Shown here piece by piece: positions 11,210-22,686 of a DNA stretch of 64,000 nucleotides. Position 1 is the first letter of the stretch, and every line of letters begins with the position of its first letter. The notes under the pieces are model-generated. The model did no database searches and was not told where the DNA came from. It saw only the letters and a list, made by a program, of their open reading frames with translations. This DNA comes from Favolaschia claudopus (lineage: Eukaryota; Basidiomycota; Agaricomycetes; Agaricales; Mycenaceae). The position numbers were made by a program, and so were the translations under genes. Location of the stretch: positions 124,001 through 188,000 of the forward strand of contig JAWWNJ010000240.1 of assembly GCA_037176885.1 (NCBI GenBank). Reading direction: 5' to 3'.

Positions 11210-12097
11210 GGGCATACCACGATGCCCGATGGATAGGTCTGTGCATTGCACTCCTGTATTTTGGCACTAAAATTAAGTACCGTACCGTCGAGAGCAGTGT
11301 ATAAAAGCTTTTTTTATGACCTTATTTATCGTTGAATATTATTTAGTTCGGTGCTGTGGTTGTGGACCGAGGTTTGACAGCATTGCGAGATCTTTATCTG
11401 TGGTTTTACGGCAATTTCCGAGGTTCGGGAAGTTGCTTCGGATGTTCGGGTCCGAGGTCTGTGATTTGTCCTCACGGCTTGACTCAGCCGCTGGACCAAA
11501 GTTTCGTCGGCTCGCGAATGTGGTCGCTGTGTGAAGGTCAGCGACTGTACTTTCGTAACATTAGGGTGGTACTTATGGCAAACCATGGTCACTGTAGCCG
11601 CCACCATCAAACCACATCATAGCCGAATAAGTATCCAAGCGACTTTGACATGCGAAAATTTTCGAAAGCCGATGGTCACTTAGTAGGTCCCAGTTCCAGT
11701 ATTCTTTGCATTGTGCCTCGTCGCCTCAAAAGTCTATTGGACACTCAGTGAGTTCTGCCTGTTAAATTACTACATCCCGAACTCATGCATGCTGCTGGAT
11801 AGGCCTTCTCGCACTCTTTCTCGTGAGTGTCTCTTTAAATTTATGACTTCGCCTGTAGAAAATTCAAAGGACTTGTAGACCAGTCGAATCTTGACTCTAT
11901 CTCTCTTCTCTCACTCTCATTGCTTATTTCAAAGTAAGTCCTGCTTTCGAATCGCTATTCCATTCTGATTTGCAAAACCAAGACTTTAATCATCGCATTG
12001 CATAATGTAGAATTCTTTCGGTGTATTCTTGACTCATTGCTGACCTTATGGAGCCTAAGCAATTTTCTGCGCACCTTCCCCGAGCACATTCGCTGCA
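11210..12097. promoter_or_regulatory. Intergenic region upstream of the Ulp1-like gene
   Basis: No gene was recognised. A CT-rich tract (about 11890-11925) lies roughly 170-200 bp before the start codon, a common core-promoter feature of fungi. A GTAAGT at 11934 with an AG near 12009 could mark a 5'-UTR intron. Confidence 0.35.
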
Positions 12098-14795
12098 ATG
12101 AGCAGCCGTGCTGGCATATTCACCATCCCGGATGGACCGGAGAAGCTGTTCCTACCCCCAAAGAACCTCCCAGTCTCCAGCCTTATCAAATTCGACCTCC
12201 CGCCCCAGCGCAAATCCACCGTCTTTCCCGACGCCTCCGATTACCTTTCGGAAGACCTTCCTACCATTGGGACGTTTAATGTCGCTGAGATTGTCATTCC
12301 ACCGTCGATTGTTGTCAAGGACCTTGGCCGCGCGATACTGCAGGATCCAGAAATGAAGTCAATCGTCCTCATTCATTCCCCGGCACATCGTGACAAAGCC
12401 GAGCGGTATCCTCTGTGGTTGGCCGCAATCTGGTCCATTCTGGAGCGCGTTCGCGAAGCAAAGAGTCTATGGCGTACCGCGCTCGATCCCTTGCACGAAA
12501 CACTTGAAAAATCTGCGACTAGCAAGGACGCCGCTGTTAACATCAAAGCATCTCTCGCCGCGCTGGAAAAGCTACCGTGGGATGGTGGGGTGAAAGGATT
12601 CAGGGCTGGGGGTACTGTGGACGGGCTTGCTCAATGGTTCACGAAGGATTGGCTGGGAACGGACCACGAGGAGCAAATGCTCGAGCCTTTAGCTTCTGAC
12701 CTTGGAATTAGCGACAGAAGCACGAGCTGCATTCAAACAACGTACTTTGCACAAGCCCTCGCCCTCGCATATTCAAATCCTACAACATACCGAACGGATA
12801 GTCAGTTTGGATGGCTTCGACGACTCGGCATCGCATTCGCGACAGGGAATCGTCTCCGTCTAGGCACGATTCTCTATCAGAATGAAAACCATTGGGTTGC
12901 GCTCACCATTGACTGCGAAAAGAAGGTGGTCGGATACGGGGACGGATTCGGGAAGAAGGTGTCAGCCGCGCATCGTCGACACCTTGATTGGTGGCTGAAT
13001 GAGCACCTGGGGGTACAGTTCAAGTGGGTTGACATACCTGTGGTGAAGCAGAACGACATGCACTCGTGCGGAATCCTCGCATACTTCGCTTTGGCGCACT
13101 GGTTTGATCCCGAGCGCTTCCCGCTTCCTAAATGTACGGCTGCGTCTATGGCAGAAGAGCGTATCAAGATGTTTCTGCGCCTCGTTAAGCATTATCAGCA
13201 GCAGGTATGATTCAAGCTCACAAGATTTACCGTTACTAACGTCGCGTAGATTAGCGGTTTTGCGGACGAGGCCCGGGATTACGAGTTCACATTCAGCCAT
13301 TGGTTGGGGATGAACAGCCTTGCGAACAAGGTGTACGATGACAACGATGAGGTGGACATTGAAGAGTACACCACAAAGGTCGACTCACCTCAAGGTTCCG
13401 TTTACTCCACAACGGATGACTCAAACTCTGGCTCGAGCAACGGCTCCGAGTTTGATAGGTCCCCATCCCCGCTCTCTTCCCGCCCCTCGCATTCGTCCCG
13501 TCCTCGTCCGTCGTCGCCGCTAGAGACATCTACATTCCACAGTCAGCTCGACTCAGATATGGGGGACGAGGAATTTCCGCTCACTATTGCGAGTCCCGCG
13601 AAGAGCTACGACAATGCTCGGCCTATAACCCCACCCTCCCAAAAGCGAACTCACTCGGAGCGAGCGACAGACACACCGCACGCAAGCCCTGTCAAAAAGC
13701 GACTGAAAGAAAAGGTTAGAAGTGCCACGAGCAGCGCAATGGACATGCTGAAAAAAGGCTCACCGTCCAAACTGCCGGTGCTCTTTCGCATGTCGGGATG
13801 GGGAAAGGTGAAGGTGTTGACGGAGCAGGAGAAGCAGGACGTGTTTGCTGCGGAGGCGGACGAGCGACGTGATAAAGCTGAGGAGCATGCTAAACGGGAG
13901 CGTCGTGAGAAGAATGCAAAAGAGAAGAAGCGGAAGGAGGATCAGAACGAGCGACAGCGTCGATCCCGAGCGAGGAAGCGGTTGGCAAAGGAGCAGCTGG
14001 ACGGGGGAGGAAAGAAGCGGAAGGTCAGACCCAAATATCGGATATGTATCGCAAGGCCGACTGACCGTTTTCAGGTTGATCTGAGGTATCGGGAAACCGC
14101 TTCACGCCATGAAATTGCGGAGGCGTCCCGCCCCGCCCGCGAAATCAGTAAAAAAAATCAAAGAAAAAACTCGTCATTCCGCCGGCCGCAAGAAGAAAAA
14201 TGCAGATCGGCGGGCAACGTATGTGAATTGGATGACGCCGTTCGCCTGGTCTTCTATCACAGCGGCACAGAGGAAGGTTGGATGGGGTGTGACAGATATG
14301 GTGAGGGAGCTCCACCGCGTCAATCATGACTTTTTCCAGCACTTGACGCCGTCGACTGTGAGGGGCTGGATTGAAAATGTCGGAGGCTTTAACCAGTGGA
14401 AACCTACCGTCCTCGCGCGCGCTGATAGCGGCAATATTCCAGGCCACAATAAAGGCGGCCCGCGCGGTATCCTGGTAAGCATTGTTGTCAGAACACGAAT
14501 TTGACTGATCAAATTGTAGAGCGCTCACCCGGAGATTGTCAAGGAGATCATTTCACAACTCACAGACTTCCGCGTGGCAGGCGCACCTTTATCGTTGGCG
14601 GTGGCGCGATGTGTCATCATTGCGATCATCACTGAACGCGCACCCGAGCTGTTCGAGCATCGCTTCAAGGACGGGTCGTATTTCCGCGTCTCCGATTCCT
14701 TCTGCCGAAAGTTTCTGGACAAAACCTTAGCATGGTCGATGCGAAAAGGTACGAAAGCAGCACAGAAATTACCTGCCGATGCTATCAGAATATAA
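12098..14795 (+). CDS. Ulp1-like cysteine protease fused to a transposase-type HTH region
   Basis: Exons 12098-13204, 13250-14045, 14086-14474 and 14520-14795 give one 855-residue frame. The third junction needs a short 40-nt intron (14046-14085) and is the weak point; otherwise a frameshift lies near 14,080. Residues about 170-345 form a C48/Ulp1 peptidase with His265 (NHWVALTID), Asp282 (YGDGFGK), Gln318 and Cys324 (KQNDMHSCG). These are the triad and oxyanion residues of proteases that remove ubiquitin-like proteins. A Ser-rich linker, then a long Lys/Arg/Glu helix with nuclear-localisation-like clusters, follows. The last 200 residues (WMTPFAWSSI to GTKAAQKLP) match the HTH region preceding the DDE domain in basidiomycete pogo/mariner-type transposases. 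The DDE domain itself is missing after the TAA. Confidence 0.65.
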
Positions 14796-14799
14796 ACCG

Positions 14800-15900
14800 A
14801 GGTGGCTGGAAGCCAGTAGAGCTCGATCGGAACAAGAGCTGCTGGAGTGCAGGTGCAGGAGCACACGGAGGGGCACAAGAGTCTCAGAGATGAGGGTAAA
14901 GAGTAAGAATGATTGATTGTAGACCATACTCAACTACGAGAAGTATATAAATGTAGATAGGTATCAATGGATAAGAAATGTCCGAAGCCGGAATGATGCG
15001 AACCAACAAATTCATATCCTGACACTCCCACCTTCGCAAAGAACGAGATATAGCCTACAAAGAATAAAAGCAATAACGAATGTGCGAGAGCTCCCACCGA
15101 ATAGCACATTCAGAAGACAGAAAGAACTATAGCAGTCATACCAAAACAAACACCAAGGCAGCGCAAACTGCAATCATGAAAAGACAGTTGCGCTACAATG
15201 GAGAAGTTGGCGAGAACAAGTGTTGTTTCCGCAACTTGGCTATAATTGGTCGTCCGCATGTGCGATCCAAGTGGAAGCCCATAAGCCTTCACTTGATGAT
15301 AACCAGATCCTGCGCGTATACATAGCAGCGCACTGGCCATTAGATACCTAGAAAATACCAGCGAAAATGGCTCCACTATCCAAGTGAACAATAAAATCTG
15401 GATGTGATACACTGTGTGCGCAAGGACAGCACAGCAGTTGGAGCAGCAATGTTGGCTCCCACCTATCCCAAGAGACCGCAGCATACAGTGCAGCGATTAG
15501 GAATAGAAGTCGGTGGTGTGTTCTGCCGAACGGTAAGGGTCGTAATCTGTGATGGAAGAAAGAGGTCGGCAGAATGAATATGGCTCATGCTGGTAGGAAT
15601 TGTCGTGCAAGGGGAAGTGAACCAACAATGGCTGTAGACGCCGTTGTAATCCATGGAACAGCAGGACAATTGAGGTAAATAATAACCTCCTCGAGGGAAA
15701 AAATGCTAGGGATGATGGAAGGATCATGAAAGGAAAAAATTCCTTTCAATAGTGAGGATCCAGAGAGAGGTCGAAGCTGCACACAGTGTGGGAGTGTGTG
15801 GGAAAGAACTCTCATACAGTCATCGGGATGAGTATGATAGCGGACCGAACTTCGTGAAGCCAGATACCTAATTTGGAAATTGTTACTGTGCCCTCAGTTC
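14800..15900. other. No recognisable gene
   Basis: Only short shadow frames. The stretch where a DDE transposase domain would be expected to continue from the preceding gene contains no such reading frame on either strand. Confidence 0.5.
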
Positions 15901-16027
15901 TTACCCAGTGGCATTGAAACTGTGCAGAAATGACCATAAGAAGGAAGACTAGAGATCCCTCGGGTCAAAAGTCTCAAAATCCACAAAATCATTTCTTCTT
16001 CCACGGATTTCGGGGGCCTGTGACGCG

Positions 16028-16066
16028 TGACAGGCGAATTGATCGAAATAGTACAGTAGTATCTTC
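16028..16066. repeat. MITE family B, isolated right end
   Basis: The sequence GGCGAATTGATCGAAAT followed by AGTACAGTA is the inverse of the left end of the copy at 45,775. No matching left end was found upstream, so this copy is truncated. Confidence 0.55.
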
Positions 16067-16303
16067 GGCATACGTACTGGTTATGACCCCGCCCAAAACC
16101 CCAGATGCTTCACAATGGTAGATATTAGCCCCGGCAAGTGTAAATGTGGGGTTCCGAGCCCTTTATGCAACCAACAAGCTCCATATTGGGCTCAAGTTGG
16201 ACCGCCAACTTTTCCGAACGACGTGTCATTTCCTTATCCGACCGTGTGAACTGGCACGTGTGTCACAGAATCCGAGGTCTTGGATGACAGGCGCCATCAA
16301 GTT

Positions 16304-16372
16304 CAGACTCTATATAATAGATTTATCGACTAAGTATCATAAATCTTGTAGAGTCTGACTTGGTGAGACTAG
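16304..16372. repeat. TATA-hairpin repeat, copy H1
   Basis: CAGACTCTATATAA starts an imperfect inverted repeat closed by TAGAGTCTG, then a small AGTCT/AGACT hairpin and TAG. Three related copies lie at 26915, 34641 and 43655. Confidence 0.6.
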
Positions 16373-16390
16373 GTCATAGGCAACTACTCG

Positions 16391-16464
16391 GTGTCGCAAA
16401 AAGTAACCGGTAATTTGGTCATTGCTTCACGACCACGTGATATTTTCACAAGATTTTGCGACAC
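16391..16464. repeat. Short inverted-repeat unit
   Basis: Perfect 11-bp arms GTGTCGCAAAA and TTTTGCGACAC enclose 52 bp. It may be a minimal MITE; no second copy was seen. Confidence 0.5.
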
Positions 16465-17054
16465 ACATGCACCCCTGGATATCCTCTATAACATATGTAA
16501 AAAGGTCCTAGCATTTGCTTGTCTGAAGCTTTCAGTATTCAACACAAAAACTGGATGTTATCAAAAATTTGCCACCGGCGGGTCGCACAAAGCCCACAGA
16601 ATTTGGATAAGGCGAACAACCCCTCGTCAGGGGTGATTCTTGTAGATGGGATATATTCGGCCCTGAAGACCAAAAGGATTGATCAGGATAGGGTAGTAAC
16701 GGTCCGATAATCATCAACCCAGTTCCTACGCCCAATTTGGTCTTGTTGGCAATCCCCGTGAATGGCGAGTCCAGAGAATGATAAGTTGCGACCCTGAATG
16801 AGTCCTTAGTCGTCCTATAGCACTGGCAAGATAAAAAATTCCCCGGTTATAGCTGTTTCCGTATGAATTTTAAGTAACAAAAGTGGTATCCAGTTTTGAA
16901 ACTAGCCTTGATCTGCTTAACGGAATTTAAAGCCCGGAAATTACCTAAATCACATAATTTTCAAACACAAAATCCTCTCAGTGCGTAGCCAGGTATCGAA
17001 TCAACAGCATACGGTCCTGAAAACACTCTTTCAATGGGCAACAGACTGGGAACA

Positions 17055-17523
17055 TACAGTTGCGGCAAAATCAATTTACCCCCCAAATAAGGAAATTTTC
17101 ATCAAATCCGCTCTACCACACAAGAAGTCTTTGGCGGGTGAGTCCGGCTTGTCTTTGATTGATACAATCGAGAGCTCATGGGATGATGAAGGTCGTATTG
17201 GGAAAGCCAGAGGTAGGCTGCCGAAGCAGCGTGCACAGCCCAAGGAATACAAGAAGCAGCACAATCGTGGTCGTCGTGGCAAGAAGGCTTTCAAGAACGT
17301 GCCTGGTGCCTCGGTAGCGGCTGTTGGCATCGCTGTCGACGACGAAATGACGGTGATTGGCGAGGACTCCGAAAATGTCACCACAGTTGCTCCTCAAGAT
17401 CTCATCGCAACTTACACCAACGATGTTGCCATGGAGGACGGTGAGCTCGAGTTGGCTGCGCTTGTTGCTGAAGAACCGGTGGCTACTGGTTGGGATGGCG
17501 GTGAGCCTGTATCGACGATGTGA
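17055..17523 (+). CDS. Chimeric frame: MITE A end joined to an unknown basic/acidic protein tail
   Basis: A family A terminal repeat begins at 17055 (TA, then CAGTTGCGGCAAAATCAAT). After about 75 bp the MITE stops and an open frame continues to TGA at 17521. The frame encodes a Lys/Arg/Gln-rich segment (near 17,210-17,300), then an acidic, Val/Ala/Glu-rich tail ending EPVSTM. The tail has coding-like composition with no stop for about 130 codons, but I recognise no domain. The opposite MITE end is missing. Most likely this is an exon remnant adjoined by a MITE-mediated rearrangement; a functional gene is not shown. Confidence 0.35.
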
Positions 17524-18099
17524 TGATCGCGACGCGATCATGGAGGGCGGATGTAAGGATCGCCACGTGCTCGCGGTGCCGAACCTTCCGTTGGCTCCCA
17601 TCAGAACTGTGCCGCAGTCAAGCCGCAGCACAGACGTTGTGTACTTTACTATTCTTTCTACTTGTTTACTTATTAACAAACTCATAACTACTGTACTCAT
17701 TAGGACTCATTAGGAGTCAGTTCTCGGCTCCTTCTCGGTTCCGTAGTTAGTATAAATACTTCTAGTTACATTGTAGTTCGACATTCTTGAATACGCAGAG
17801 TTTTACCGACTCAACTCCTTGGTCTAAGTAAGAACTCTCAACATCAAGACTCTCAGTGGTTGCGACTTTCCCTCAAAAAACACCGCAACTTCACACGAAG
17901 GAAGAGAGAAGCAAAGGAAAAAGAGAACGATGGTGAGACTTGCGATCTGAGCTACATGGTGGACTTCACACTGATCTGAGGGGCACAGTCAGGCATTGTA
18001 AGGCCTGTAAACTTGCCACGATCATTGGCTCAACGAGCGTCTGTTGGGATCTAGACGGGGCGGAAAGCTAGTGAAGTCCACCTTTTGTTCACTGGCAAT

Positions 18100-18290
18100 T
18101 CACTGGACTAATTGTTCATCGGCCGGTAATCGAAGAAAAATTACCCGATATCGTAGTCCGGCATTAGCCGGACCGGAAATTTCATTTTCTTGCCTCTTTG
18201 GGACAGAAAATCGCCCGTTACGCGTTACAAGGCGCAAAATTGTTCAGTTCACAAGTGGCTGTTACCCGTTACGCGAACAACTGGTCGGAA
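18100..18290. repeat. MITE family C, degenerate copy
   Basis: Shares the GTTACGCGTTAC motif, the AATTGTTCAGTTCAC motif and the GCCGG palindromes of the complete copies at 18587 and 20824, but lacks clear TACTGTA ends. Confidence 0.55.
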
Positions 18291-18586
18291 TTTGCCAGGC
18301 CCCGGTCACTGACATATAGGTCTGTAACATGAAAACCCGAATTTCGACCTGATTTACTCTATTTTTCGGCAGTGATGGCGCGCTGGCGGCTTCAAAAACC
18401 CGAATCCTCGTTAGAATGCTCCAGCCACTCCGCCGTCAGGCTTGATCGACTGTCATCAAAACCTCTCGGCGGGTGGTTGGTTGCGAGCCTAGGAAGCTTG
18501 ACACAAGTACATCAAATTTATCGACAAGCTCTATCATGGTACTATAAGAGGTTATAAGTAAGGTACCAATATTGCAAATTCGAATA

Positions 18587-18852
18587 TACTGTACTAATTC
18601 GACCAATCGTTCACCGGGTGTCACCCGTCACCCAAATTGTTCACCCAACAAGTAGTTCACATCACGGCAATCACGGCAAAATTGCCATATATGGAAGATC
18701 GGCACATCTCGGCCAGTGCCGGCCGGAAAAATTTGCGATTTTGGGCCCTTTTTGGGCCGAAAAAGTCATTTCACCCGTCACCCTCTCGGAATTGTTCAGT
18801 TCATGAGTCGGCGTCACGCATAACGTGAATAACCGGTCGAATTAGTACAGTA
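18587..18852. repeat. MITE family C, complete copy
   Basis: A 266-bp unit with inverted ends TACTGTACTAATTCGACC and its complement. The interior holds CACCCGTCACCC, GTTCAGTTCA and GGCCGG motifs. No coding capacity. Confidence 0.8.
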
Positions 18853-18941
18853 AGTCCTATCAAACAAGGAAGGGGATGCCCCCTACAAAGCTGAATCATA
18901 CAGGTCCTAGGGTTCTAGGAGCGCAGACTAAGTAAACGCTA

Positions 18942-19659
18942 TCTATAATAAAAGACACTACGGGACCGCAGGTCCCGTGATAGTTCACGTGGAAAAGCAG
19001 GTGACTTTTCGCACGCTTTCCCCGGCGCCGCGCGCCGGCGAGTGCAGCGAGCGGCAGTGCGGCGCCGCGGGCACGGAATCCAGCAAAAAAACACGCGGGG
19101 TTTGGGGCGGAGCCCCGACAAGCTGTGTACCCCCCCGTAGGTATGGTGCGCTCGGCCTAAACACCTCCAAATAGGTCCCATCATTGATGGGATCATTGAT
19201 GTCTCAAATCGACCGAAGGAAAAAATTAAAATTTAAAATGTATTTTTTGCTGCACAATTGGGGCCAGGCAGAGTCAAAACATACCAGGAAACCTCAATTG
19301 GTGTAGCAGCGAGGTCTCAGAGGTCTCTGAGAGCATATAAAATGAGGGAGTAGATCAGTGGTGACCTAAATTAGGCATGTTCCGTAAGCTCACATGACTG
19401 ATTGATTGATTGCATCACTGATGTCTCAAATCGGGCCCGCGGAGAAAGTATTTATTGTGAGTTTTGAGCGGATGAAGAATCCCTCTTGAAGGATTGTACT
19501 ACTATCTAATCGGAGTGTTTTGGCCAGAGGATCAGTCGTGGGAAGGTTTTGATCAGGTGGAATAAATTTCGTTCTTGTTTGGTGGTGTTTAGGCCGAGCG
19601 CACCATAGGGACGCGAGCGCAGCGAGCCGGCCCTGCCGAAGGCGGGGTGCTTAAGCTTG
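18942..19659 (+). mobile_element. Helitron-like non-autonomous element, interrupted copy
   Basis: Begins TCTATAATAAAAGACAC after an A and ends ...GCTTAAGCTTG before a T, as in the intact copy at 27648-27912. A CCCTGCC-GAA-GGCGGGG hairpin sits 12 nt before the 3' end. There are no TIRs and no target duplication; the insertion point is A|T. A 462-bp TA-flanked element splits it. No Rep/helicase gene is present, so it would need a helper. Confidence 0.7.
19144..19605. repeat. TA-flanked MITE inserted in the Helitron-like element
   Basis: Perfect 22-bp terminal inverted repeats begin TGGTGCGCTCGGCCTAAAC. Flanking TA lies at 19142-19143 and 19606-19607. Taking it out with one TA gives CCGTAGGTAGGGACGCG, exactly the sequence of the homologous element near 46,165. 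Confidence 0.9.
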
Positions 19660-19671
19660 TTTGACTCAACA

Positions 19672-19853
19672 GTGGAAAAATCGGTCATTCCGAGGCTTTT
19701 CTGGGTGCCGAAAACGCGTTTTCCCGGCCGAGGGATTTCCCCTTGGGGAAGGGTAAAACAATGACCCACCGTGGGAACCTGGACCGTTTTGCCATCACCC
19801 TCGGAATGGAGAAGTTCCCACCTGCGGGAAAAATCGGTCATTCTGGTCCACGA
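19672..19853 (-). repeat. Repeat E (palindrome-rich), copy 3
   Basis: Inverse copy of the repeats at 27507 and 27937. It contains the self-complementary segments CCCAAGGGG-like and AAAACGCGTTTT. It sits directly beside a Helitron-like 3' end, as at 27.9 kb. Confidence 0.75.
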
Positions 19854-19990
19854 CGCGCTTTCGCTTGGTCACTCTCACCTCTGACCGCGTAAGAACCTTA
19901 TTATGTAATCTTATATAAGCAGAATTCACGGCGCGTATATCTTACTCCAGAGACGCGTTTTCACTTCAAATTTTTGGTAGATATTAATTA

Positions 19991-21266
19991 CAGGGATTCC
20001 TGAAAATAATGGCAATCACGGGTTTTTTTTCGCGTGTTTCCCAAAAAGGAAATATCCCTTCTGCCTCTTCCTTTTGCCTCATTTTGCGGTTCCTGGTGTT
20101 CCTACGCCTCCCTAATTGTCTTCAAACGCTTCTTGTCTCTGCAATCTACGCTCTATATCCAATACTCAGAGAAAAATGCCCTCCAACCTCCTCATTCCGA
20201 TCCGATAGAGGCTGAGTGACACTCAAGAGCTGCTGGCCCTTGTGTTGCTCTGGGCTACTTTACTGGGTTAGGAGGTCTATCCTCCACTGGAGTATGTGCA
20301 ACCTCGAAGGCTCGCAGTGCGTGAAGGGGTAGGAGGCCGTCGGATTTGGGATGGCTGGTGTGTTTGGATTATGGTGCGTGCCGACGCCGCTCATACGTCT
20401 GTCTCCGGCTGAATCATCTCTTTTATCTACGTTTGATACCCTACTTCTGACCAGCACTAGTGCTTACAGCTTCCGTCCCCGCTGTCGCCTCGTGGAATGT
20501 GAATTCCTGCGCAGATCTCTCTCCAGTGTCCCCACCAAACTACACTCTACAATTACCTCGGCTCTGTGATTCCCTGCCCGATGTTTCAAGCATTTTCTGG
20601 CTCCCTTGCCTCAATCCATTCCCTGGCATCGCCCGCGCCGACAACTTCCTTCCTCGGGCAAGATCTCTCCGAGTCCCTTCACTTCCTCTCGCCGCTCCCG
20701 GGCCTCTTCCCGACCTCCAGACTGTCTTTGATCTCACACCATTCCCATCACTCATTGGCATCGCTGCAATAGTTCTGTTTACTACACATCATACATAGCA
20801 CGAATGACACTTGTAATACCCCATACTGTAGTAATTCGACCGGTTGTTCACATAACGGGTAACGGGCCCTTGTGAACTGAACAATTTTGAACGGCGTAAC
20901 GCGTAACGGCGACTTTTTCGGCCCAAAATGGCAAGAAAATGTCAAAAATTTCAGTCCGGCGTTTGCCGGACTACCATATCGGGTAATTTTTGCTTGATTG
21001 CCGGCCGGTGAACATGAACAAAAGGTGTAACGCGTAACACCTAGGGAACAACCGGTCGAATTACTACAGTACTCTGCCCAAAATATGTTGAAGCTGAGGC
21101 AATATCTGCCTCTAAGGCACCTGAATACAGACCTAACAGTCAGTTTCTGAGTCGAAATGGGCTTTCGGTGCTCAGGGCGAGAAGGAATGGGAGGAGGCTG
21201 AATTTCCTTTTTGGAAAACACGCGAAAAAAAAAAAACGTGATTGCCATTATTTTCAGGAATCCCTG
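19991..21266. mobile_element. 1.28-kb TIR element with TA target duplication
   Basis: Long inverted ends (about 65 bp) begin CAGGGATTCCTGAAAATAAT. TA lies at 19989-19990 and 21267-21268. The interior (20,050-20,800) has Pro/Ser/Leu-rich frames of no recognised family. A complete family C MITE (20824-21071) is nested inside. No transposase was seen. Confidence 0.75.
20824..21071. repeat. MITE family C, complete copy (nested)
   Basis: 248 bp with inverted TACTGTAGTAATTCGACCGG ends and the GTAACGCGTAAC and GCCGGCCGG motifs of the family. Confidence 0.8.
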
Positions 21267-21472
21267 TAAATTAGCTTGAGCTACAGTCCTATGTATTCAG
21301 ATTCACAGGAAACAGTGTAGGATGGCTGCAAAAAATTAGCGGTTGGGGCTCGTGACTTTCGGCCGAAGGCCTTCGGGCGAGCAAAAAGACATTGCCGCTT
21401 CTCAAAAGAACGCGACAAAAATTGGTAAAAGGGGCCAGAGACATTCTAAGATGTTACAATAGGACGCCTGTA

Positions 21473-22241
21473 GCGCTGGCCAAATATGAATATAATACGC
21501 ATTTTGGCGTATTGTATTCATATTCATATCGTATTTGCCTCACGAGCCCGTATCGTATTTGTGGCTCCATTCGGTTGCGTCACTTCGGAGCACTTGACGT
21601 CACTTAAGAGTATTTCTCACCAAAAGTTTGGCGTGGAATTTTTCTCAAGTGCTCCAAAGTGATGCTAAGTGACGCTAAGACACAACAGCCGAATGGAGCC
21701 TGTAGTATATTGTACTCATAGTCACCGGGTTGAATATGAATATATTTTGAATATATTCAAATATATTTTCCGTCTCAAAATTTTCAACGAAGTGCTCAGA
21801 AAAGGGTCAAATGAGTACAAAGTCCCCTTTCCTACTGCTGGAATGCATTATGTTGCATCTCTACACATGAATTTGCACCCCAACACTGAAAGACGACACC
21901 AACTCAACTATGATGATGCTCAGTGTTCACCCGAGATGCCCGTGCATGCCTCGGAACCATTGCCGAACCGTCGGCAAGCGCGGGAGACAGTGGCCAGTCA
22001 GCCGAACAACTGTTCTCTTGAGTTGGGTCCTCGGCTTCAGCGGCCGGAACACGTTTGATGGCAAAGTTGTGGGTGAAAATATATTTGAATATGCCGGGAC
22101 TGTATCGTAGTCATATCCATATCATATCGTATTCATATTCTTCCGTATTCGTATTCCCTTGCCCCCACCAAGCCGTATTATATTCGTATTCAGCTGAATA
22201 TATTCAAAATATATTTTCCGTATTATATTTTTGGCCAGCGC
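21473..22241. repeat. 769-bp AT-rich TIR element (TA duplication)
   Basis: Ends GCGCTGGCCAAA and TTTGGCCAGCGC lie between TA at 21471-21472 and 22242-22243. The subterminal regions are runs of ATTCGTATTCATAT-type repeats. Interior frames are not convincing. A smaller element is nested at 21563-21700. Confidence 0.75.
21563..21700. repeat. Nested 138-bp inverted-repeat element
   Basis: Imperfect inverted arms begin GGCTCCATTCGG and continue with CACTT-TGACGT-like pairs. The flanks read TGT on both sides, suggesting a 3-bp target duplication (PIF/Harbinger-like), different from the TA families around it. Confidence 0.6.
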
Positions 22242-22686
22242 TAGATGCCTGTCGCTCAAATTTCCTTAAATACTGAGAGGAAACCAGGAAAATAAGAGCT
22301 CGGTGATTTCCGGCTTATATAAGATTACCTAATAAGCTTTTTACACGGTTAGAGGGGCGCGGTTTTTGTCTCTGCATTTTTATACCGCAACAAGTACACG
22401 ATCTACTAAGACGCGGTGCCCATAGGCAATAAATAAAGGTGTTGTTGGTGCAATGGAAGTGACCGATGGATGTGTAGTATAGTTGTGTGAGGGTGGGGAT
22501 TAAGTTTGGGGTTTCGGGGGTATTAGCGGAAACATAAATCATAAGACCATAGCGCATGAGTGAAAGATATGTACACGAAAGGGAAGGGTATAGGGTGGGA
22601 CGGGTGTGCTGAAACGGTGACGGGAGGGTGTTTCGGTAGTGCTGTTGAAACAGGGCTGTGTTGCGCGCGGCCCTCGCGCTCAGCCC

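Noticed and set aside
10966..11304. Frames with poly-Gly or poly-Pro
   Set aside because: Produced by the 30-base C homopolymer.
20460..20798. 112-codon Pro/Leu-rich frame inside a TIR element
   Set aside because: Composition and overlapping frames on both strands suggest chance; reported only as cargo.
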